NCBI RefSeq assembly: GCF_003992665.1
Contig: NZ_RZMX01000051.1
Location: 139,794-203,793 of the forward strand
DNA: 64,000 nt
Direction: 5' to 3'
Source: Pelagibacterium montanilacus
GTDB lineage: Bacteria; Pseudomonadota; Alphaproteobacteria; Rhizobiales; Devosiaceae
Numbering within the stretch: the stretch's first letter is position 1; each line of letters begins with the position of its first letter. The notes beneath the pieces were generated by a model. It was not told where the DNA came from and did not search any database. It saw only the letters and a list, made by a program, of their open reading frames with translations. Below, piece after piece: positions 58,902 through 64,000 of this stretch. The position numbers and the translations under genes were made by a program.

Positions 58902-59578
58902 AAATCGAGATCCGTGTAGGTTCGCGAGGCCGGCATGCCCACCACCCGATCGGCCAGAAGCGTCCGGAAGGCGGGGCGGGACTTGATCCGGGCGTACCAG
59001 TCCTTGGCCTCTCCGGCCTTGTCCCAGTCGATATCGCCCATATAGTCGAGCGTGGAAAAATGCGCAGCGAGTGCGAAATCGGCCAGGGTCATGGTGTCGC
59101 CGGCAAGCCAGCGCCGGGTAGCCAGAAGCCAGGAGAAATAAGCGAGGTGTTCGCCCAGATTGGCCTTGGCGATCCGCAGGACCGCCGGGTCCGGTGAACC
59201 CGAGCGCATGGCGCGCTTGATCAGTTTTTCCTCGAGCAGATAACCGGTGACTTCATTGCCGAGCTTGATCAGCACCCATTCGAGAAGGCGCCAGGTCTCC
59301 GCCTTTTCCCCGGCATTTTCAGGCAGGAGCGATTCCACGGGGCCCTCGGGGCCGAAATTGGCCTCGATATGGGCAATGGTCGCGAGAATGCCGACGATGG
59401 GCGGGAACGGCTCGTCGAACATCACCGGGACGGTCGCCGCCGGATTGACGTCGAGGAACTCGGGCTCGCGCCGCCAGGGCGCGGTCTCCACCAGTTCGAT
59501 GCCCACGCCGTATTCCGCGAGCATCAGGCGCACGAGGCGCGAGGAGGGATCGAGGGTGTGGTGCAGCAGGGTCGGCAT
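58898..59578 (-). CDS. Glutathione S-transferase family protein
   Basis: 226 residues with an N-terminal thioredoxin-like domain (LLHHTLDPSSRLVRLMLAEYG; NPAATVPVMFDE holds the cis-Pro) and an all-helical C-terminal domain (WLAGDTMTLADFALAAHF). Substrate unknown. Start at MPTLLHHTL; the 58 upstream codons are non-conserved. Stop overlaps the queG ATG. Confidence 0.87.
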   Translation of the reverse strand: MPTLLHHTLDPSSRLVRLMLAEYGVGIELVETAPWRREPEFLDVNPAATVPVMFDEPFPPIVGILATIAHIEANFGPEGPVESLLPENAGEKAETWRLLEWVLIKLGNEVTGYLLEEKLIKRAMRSGSPDPAVLRIAKANLGEHLAYFSWLLATRRWLAGDTMTLADFALAAHFSTLDYMGDIDWDKAGEAKDWYARIKSRPAFRTLLADRVVGMPASRTYTDLDF

Positions 59579-59789
59579 GGACGAGGGGCTCGCACGCAGG
59601 TTTGTGGATGGAGCCTTTCTCGATCGTCCCAAGGGAAATCGAAACGTCGGCTCCACATATGTCGGGTCTCCGGGCCGGAGCGAGGGCTTCGGTCTGTCCT
59701 GGAGAGCTTCGAGGCCCGGACACCGCGCGAGTGTGCGCGCGGACCGGGCCACCGATCAAGTTCTTTGTGCCGACGGCCCCTTGGGCCGG

Positions 59790-61016
59790 TCAGGCGTCAG
59801 GATGCTTGAACACCAGGGTTGCGTTGGTGCCTCCGAACCCGAAGCTGTTGGACAGGACGCAGGCCAGATCGACGTTGTCGCGCCGCTCGCGCACGATCGG
59901 CATGTCCGCGAACTCGGGGTCCAGTTCCTCGATATTGGCGCTCTCGCAGATGAAGCGGTTGCGCATCATCAAAAGCGAATAGATCGATTCCTGCACGCCG
60001 GTGGCGCCGAGCGAATGGCCCGTGAGCGACTTGGTCGCCGCGATCGGCGGGCACTTGTCCTCATTGCCGAAGACTTCGCGCAGCGCCTCGATCTCCTTGC
60101 GGTCCCCGACCGGGGTCGAGGTGGCATGTGGATTGATGTAGTCGATGGGCACGTTCACCCCGTCAAGAGCCATACGCATGCAGCGCATGGCGCCCTCCCC
60201 TGAGGGGGCCACCATGTCATACCCGTCCGAGGTCGCGCCGTAGCCGACGATTTCGGCGAGGATTTCGGCGCCGCGCGCCTTGGCATGCTCGAGTTCCTCA
60301 AGGACCAGAACGCCGGCACCGCCCGCGATCACGAACCCGTCGCGATTGGCGTCATAGGCGCGGGAGGCCTTGTGCGGGGTATCGTTGAAGCCCGAACTCA
60401 TGGCACCCATGGCATCAAACAGGTTGGACATGGACCAGTCGAGGTCCTCATGGCCGCCGGCAAAGACCACGTCCTGTTTGCCGAGCTGGATCTGCTCATA
60501 GGCATTGCCGATGCAGTGCTTGGAGGTCGCGCAGGCCGAGGAGATCGAGTAGTTGACCCCCAGAATGCCGTACGCCGTGGCAAGGGTGGCAGACGCCGTC
60601 GAACTCATGGCCTTGGGCACGGCGAGCGGGCCGATGCGCTTGGGGCTCTTGCGCTCGCGGGTGATATCGGCGGCTTCGACGACGGCGCGAGTCGAGGGTC
60701 CGCCCGATCCCATCACGATCCCGGTGCGGGGATTCTTGATGTCGGTATCCTCGAGGCCGGACATGGCGATGGCTTCGCGCATGGCGATATAATTCCATGC
60801 CGCCCCCTTGGCCATGAACCGGGTCGTGCGCCGGTCAAGCACCTCGAACGGATCGAGAGTCGGGGCCCCATGGACCTGGCAGCGAAAGCCGAGCTCCACG
60901 TAGTCGTCGGCCCGGGTAATCCCGGGACGGGCCGCCCTGAGGCTGTCGAGCACCTCGGGGATGTTGTTGCCGATCGAGGACACAATCCCCATGCCGGTCA
61001 CCACAACACGCTTCAT
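59790..61016 (-). CDS. fabB: 3-oxoacyl-ACP synthase I
   Basis: 408-residue condensing enzyme for elongation of unsaturated acyl chains. Catalytic Cys in [13 protein letters not shown], His in [12 protein letters not shown], and [12 protein letters not shown] with Lys and His. AAAGAGG lies 5-7 bases before the ATG. It follows fabA by 61 bases, the usual fabA-fabB pair. Confidence 0.95.
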   Translation of the reverse strand: MKRVVVTGMGIVSSIGNNIPEVLDSLRAARPGITRADDYVELGFRCQVHGAPTLDPFEVLDRRTTRFMAKGAAWNYIAMREAIAMSGLEDTDIKNPRTGIVMGSGGPSTRAVVEAADITRERKSPKRIGPLAVPKAMSSTASATLATAYGILGVNYSISSACATSKHCIGNAYEQIQLGKQDVVFAGGHEDLDWSMSNLFDAMGAMSSGFNDTPHKASRAYDANRDGFVIAGGAGVLVLEELEHAKARGAEILAEIVGYGATSDGYDMVAPSGEGAMRCMRMALDGVNVPIDYINPHATSTPVGDRKEIEALREVFGNEDKCPPIAATKSLTGHSLGATGVQESIYSLLMMRNRFICESANIEELDPEFADMPIVRERRDNVDLACVLSNSFGFGGTNATLVFKHPDA

Positions 61017-61077
61017 CAGAGCCTCTTTCGCATGTCTTGTTCTCTATCGGCCAACCGGTGACCGACAAAACGGGTCA

Positions 61078-61593
61078 TTATAGGGCATTGAGGTCGGTAA
61101 AAAGGCCGACCCTCATGTCCTTGGCCACATAGATCGTCTTGCCATCGGCTTTCACCCAGCCATCGGCGATCCCGAGGGTGAGCTTGGAGCGCATCACCCG
61201 CTTGATGTCCACGCCATACTCGACGAGCTTGACATCGTTGGTGATCTGGCCGGTGAACTTGATTTCGCCGCCGAGCGCGCGTCCCCGGCCCGGTCCGCCC
61301 GACCAGCCCAGATAAAAGCCGGTCATCTGCCAGAGCGCATCGAGCCCCAGGCACCCGGGCATCACCGGATCGCCGTGGAAATGGCATTTGAAGAACCACA
61401 GGTCCGGGTGAACGTCGAGCTCGGCACGCACCTGGCCCTTTTCGTATGCGCCGCCCGTCGAATCGATCACCGGGATGCGGTCGAACATGAGCATGGGCGG
61501 AAGCGGAAGCTGGGCGTTGCCTTCACCAAACAGTTCTCCACGGCCGCAGGCCAGCAATTGGTCGTAGTCGTAGCTGTTGGCGCGCTCTTCCAT
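61078..61593 (-). CDS. fabA: 3-hydroxydecanoyl-ACP dehydratase/isomerase
   Basis: 171 residues. The active-site His and Asp are in [18 protein letters not shown], and [16 protein letters not shown] is a family motif. It makes the cis double bond of anaerobic unsaturated fatty acid synthesis. Two adjacent ATGs exist; GAAAGGG lies 5 bases before the second (61593), which is chosen. Confidence 0.95.
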   Translation of the reverse strand: MEERANSYDYDQLLACGRGELFGEGNAQLPLPPMLMFDRIPVIDSTGGAYEKGQVRAELDVHPDLWFFKCHFHGDPVMPGCLGLDALWQMTGFYLGWSGGPGRGRALGGEIKFTGQITNDVKLVEYGVDIKRVMRSKLTLGIADGWVKADGKTIYVAKDMRVGLFTDLNAL

Positions 61594-61678
61594 CATCGCC
61601 CTTTCGGTGTTGTCGGGAAATCTGTGTAGAGGGCATTTGCGCAAGGGGTCAATAGACCTTTGGGCTGCGCCCCTGCCC

Positions 61679-61704
61679 GCCAGTGCCGCAAAACCGGCAC
61701 CGGC
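61679..61704 (-). terminator. Hairpin after rpoN (possible terminator)
   Basis: Stem GCCGGTGCCG / CGGCACTGGC with a 6-base loop and one mismatch, about 10 bases past the rpoN stop. No T-tract follows, so it may be a weak or Rho-assisted terminator before fabA. Confidence 0.35.
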
Positions 61705-61713
61705 GCGCCCGGT

Positions 61714-63216
61714 TCAGGCCATCTGGGCCTTCTTCTGACGCCTGCGAATGACCGAGGAGGGAATGTGCATGGCCTCGCGATACTTGGCGACTGTGCGCCG
61801 GGCGACGTCGATGCCCTGCTCGCTCCGAAGCATGTCGGCAATGGTGTCGTCCGAGAGAATCGCTTCGGGGCGTTCCGCGTCGATCAGCTGGCGGATGCGG
61901 TGCCGGACGGACTCCGCGGAATGATCTTCGCCCCCGCTCGAGGAATTCAGGGCGGTGGTGAAGAAATACTTCATCTCGAACAGCCCGCGCGGGGTTGCCA
62001 TGTACTTGGCCGCCGTCACCCGGCTGACGGTGGATTCGTGCATGTCGATTTCCGAAGCGACTGTCTTGAGCGTCATGGGCCTCAAATGCGAGATGCCATG
62101 GGCGAAGAACGCATCCTGCTGGCGCACGATCTCGGTGGCCACCTTGAGGATGGTCTGTGCCCGCTGGTCCAGACTCTTGGCCAGCCAGTTGGCGGTCTGC
62201 AGGCAATCGACCAGAAACGTCTTTTCTGCCGTGTCCCGGGTCTTTCCCGACACCGAGGCATAATAGGTGCGGTTGACCAGGACCCTGGGGAGCACCTCCG
62301 AGTTCAGCTCCACCTTCCAGGTCCCGTCATGGGCGCGCCGCACGAACACATCGGGCACGACCGCTTCGATGGGGGCGGAATCGAAGGCTCGTCCGGGCCG
62401 GGGATCGAGATCGCGCAGCTCGGCCAGCATATCGGCCAGATCCTCGCGGTCCGCGCCGATCTGGCGCCCCAGAGTGGAGAGGTCATGGCTGGCGACGAGG
62501 TCGAGCCGCGCAAGCAGCGCCTCCATCATGGGATCGAGCCGATTGCGCTCGAGAAGCTGCATGGAAAGGCATTCGGCGAGTGATCGGGCGAAAACGCCCA
62601 CCGGATCGCAGCCGCGTACCCGGGCGAGCACACCCTCGACCTGAGCAAGGGTGGCCCCGAGCTGCTCGGCGATCAGGGCGCATTCGGCGGTGAGGTATCC
62701 GCGCTCGTCGAGATTGTCGATCAGATTGCGGGCGATCAGCCGCTCGGCGGGGTCCGAAAAGATCAGCGAAACCTGCTCGGAGAGATGGTCGCCAAGAGTC
62801 CGGCCTGCCGACACGTACTGGTCGATATCGGGGGCCTCGGCCCCCAGCCCGCCGCCATCGCGCGCCGGCCACATGCTGGACTGGGAGACCGAATCCTGCC
62901 CGGTCTGCTCGGGAAAGACGTTCGAGACATCGGTATCGAAGCCATCGGCGATCGACACCGCGCTTTCCAGATGCCTGCCGTGGTCGACCGTATCGGAATA
63001 GGGGTCGATTTCCGCGGGCCGTTCGCGCTCGAGAGGGGTGAGATCGTCGGGGCCGGTGTCATCGCGCTCGATGAGCGGATTGCGCATGAGCTCGGCATCG
63101 ACAAACGCGCTGAGCTCCATATGGCTGAGCTGAAGCAGCCTGATCGATTGCATGAGCTGCGGGGTCAGCGTCAGATGCTGTGACTGCCGGACATCCAGCC
63201 GCGGCGATAGCGCCAT
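61714..63216 (-). CDS. rpoN: RNA polymerase sigma-54 factor
   Basis: 500 residues. Region I is Gln/Leu-rich (LTPQLMQSIRLLQLS), followed by an acidic region II, the core-binding and HTH domains, and the RpoN box ARRTVAKYREAMHIPSS near the C-terminus. It directs transcription of enhancer-dependent genes. lptB lies 107 bases upstream as usual; the usual downstream hpf and ptsN are absent. Confidence 0.96.
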   Translation of the reverse strand: MALSPRLDVRQSQHLTLTPQLMQSIRLLQLSHMELSAFVDAELMRNPLIERDDTGPDDLTPLERERPAEIDPYSDTVDHGRHLESAVSIADGFDTDVSNVFPEQTGQDSVSQSSMWPARDGGGLGAEAPDIDQYVSAGRTLGDHLSEQVSLIFSDPAERLIARNLIDNLDERGYLTAECALIAEQLGATLAQVEGVLARVRGCDPVGVFARSLAECLSMQLLERNRLDPMMEALLARLDLVASHDLSTLGRQIGADREDLADMLAELRDLDPRPGRAFDSAPIEAVVPDVFVRRAHDGTWKVELNSEVLPRVLVNRTYYASVSGKTRDTAEKTFLVDCLQTANWLAKSLDQRAQTILKVATEIVRQQDAFFAHGISHLRPMTLKTVASEIDMHESTVSRVTAAKYMATPRGLFEMKYFFTTALNSSSGGEDHSAESVRHRIRQLIDAERPEAILSDDTIADMLRSEQGIDVARRTVAKYREAMHIPSSVIRRRQKKAQMA

Positions 63217-63323
63217 GGATCGAACTTCCCACCCAGATTGATCCCGGACGCCCCTTCCGGCGCGTCCCTGCCAGCGTCACCCTAGCGGGTTCGGGCGCGC
63301 CATACAAGATTCATGCCAGAGGC

Positions 63324-64000
63324 CTAGAGGGTGAAGCCTTCGCCAAGATAGACCCGGCGGGCCTCGGGGTCGGACATGATCGTCTCGGGCCGGCCCTGGA
63401 TCATCACCCGTCCCCCATGGATGAGATAGGCCCGATCGACCAGCCCGAAGGTCTCGCGCACCTGATGGTCGGTGATCAGAACGCCAATGCCGCGCGCCGT
63501 GAGCTGGCGCACGAGGCCCTGGATTTCGGCGACCGCAATCGGATCGATGCCGGCGAAGGGCTCGTCGAGCAGCATGAATTTGGGATCGGCCGCGAGCGCA
63601 CGCGCGATTTCCACCCGCCGGCGTTCCCCGCCCGAAAGCGCCAGCGCATCGGCGTCGCGCAGATGGGCGATGGAAAATTCCTCGAGCAATTCGTCCAGTC
63701 GCGACATGCGCTCGCTTCTGGACCGGATGTGGCCCTCGAGAACGGCGAGGACATTGTCACGCACGCTCAGCCCGCGAAAGATCGAGGCTTCCTGGGGCAG
63801 ATACCCGATCCCGAGCCGCCCCCTCTGGTAGAGCGGCATGTGGGTGATGGGGAGCCCGTCGAGCAGAATCTCCCCCGCATCGGGCCGCACCAGCCCCATG
63901 ATGATGGTAAAGACCGTGGTCTTGCCCGCGCCATTGGGCCCGAGCAGACCGACCGCCTCGCCCCGTCGCACCGCGATCGAGACGTCGCGCACCACCTGCC
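63324..64000 (-). CDS. lptB: LPS export ABC transporter ATP-binding protein (5' end outside window)
   Basis: At least 225 residues, open at the window edge. Walker A GPNGAGKTT, Q-loop GYLPQEASIFRGLSV, signature LSGGERRRVEIARAL, Walker B FMLLDEPFAGIDP and switch ITDHQVRE, all of LptB type. It powers LPS transport with LptFG. Upstream of rpoN, the common proteobacterial order. Confidence 0.94.
   Translation of the reverse strand, partial: QVVRDVSIAVRRGEAVGLLGPNGAGKTTVFTIIMGLVRPDAGEILLDGLPITHMPLYQRGRLGIGYLPQEASIFRGLSVRDNVLAVLEGHIRSRSERMSRLDELLEEFSIAHLRDADALALSGGERRRVEIARALAADPKFMLLDEPFAGIDPIAVAEIQGLVRQLTARGIGVLITDHQVRETFGLVDRAYLIHGGRVMIQGRPETIMSDPEARRVYLGEGFTL

Noticed and set aside
59579-59789. 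Possible small RNA in the 211-base gap between fabB and the GST gene (CCGGGCC/GGCCCGG arms)
   Set aside because: The arms are 36 bases apart, with no promoter or T-tract; not enough to call an RNA.

Overview
The window is a dense, GC-rich chromosomal segment of an alphaproteobacterium, most likely in the Hyphomicrobiales (Rhizobiales). A Devosia/Pelagibacterium-type organism is my best guess, but the genus cannot be fixed from the sequence alone. The evidence is gene order and lineage-typical families: aroA-cmk-rpsA, ihfB-lapA-trpF-trpB, trpA-accD-folC, tsaB-rimI-fur/mur-plsC-miaB-phoH-ybeY-corC, addB-addA, a RegB/RegA redox pair, an Hsp20-DUF1150 pair, a TIGR02300 protein, a CP4-type AroA and a HWE histidine kinase. 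Almost all of it is core genome. No gene-free stretch exceeds about 290 bases. I saw no insertion sequence, integrase, CRISPR array or rRNA.

Layout. 1-7407 (+): the end of a murU-like nucleotidyltransferase, then addB, addA and trxA. 7553-19639 (-): a long run reading aroA, cmk, rpsA, a GNAT enzyme, sppA, ihfB, lapA, trpF, trpB, a small DUF1127-like gene, trpA, accD and folC. 19883-20510 (+): a TIGR02300 protein and tRNA-Ala(GGC). 20587-23679 (-): glycosyltransferase, TadE and TadG. 23703-32036 (+): heat-shock promoter, ROSE-like leader, hsp20 and DUF1150; nfu; then tsaB to corC. 32219-34382 (-): regB and regA. 34524-37636: DUF2852, an M48-like peptidase, an SH3 protein (-) and a 2-hydroxyacid dehydrogenase. 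37639-50489: polysaccharide locus. 50740-59578 (-): glutathione transferase, queG, SDR, rbfA, truB, HWE kinase, rpsO and pnp. 59790-64000 (-): lptB, rpoN, fabA and fabB.

The polysaccharide locus makes GDP-mannose (phosphomannomutase, ManC) and UDP-glucuronate/UDP-galacturonate (Ugd, UDP-GlcA 4-epimerase). It has a WbaP/ExoY-type initiating transferase and a tightly overlapping cassette of WecG-type transferase, flippase, two GT2 enzymes and a Wzy/ligase-like protein. Between manC and this cassette sit two genes resembling the head-spike genes of gene transfer agents (RcGTA ghsA/ghsB, whose products bind capsule). This spike pair inside a capsule/exopolysaccharide locus is the most unusual arrangement in the window.

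Other points of interest are: a sigma-32-type promoter followed by a ROSE-like RNA thermometer before hsp20; a family of roughly 100-bp palindromic intergenic repeats in five loci plus one short relative; trpB and trpA separated by a repeat and a small gene with its own terminator; rbfA, truB, rpsO and pnp broken up by a HWE kinase and lacking infB; and rpoN followed by fabA-fabB instead of hpf-ptsN.
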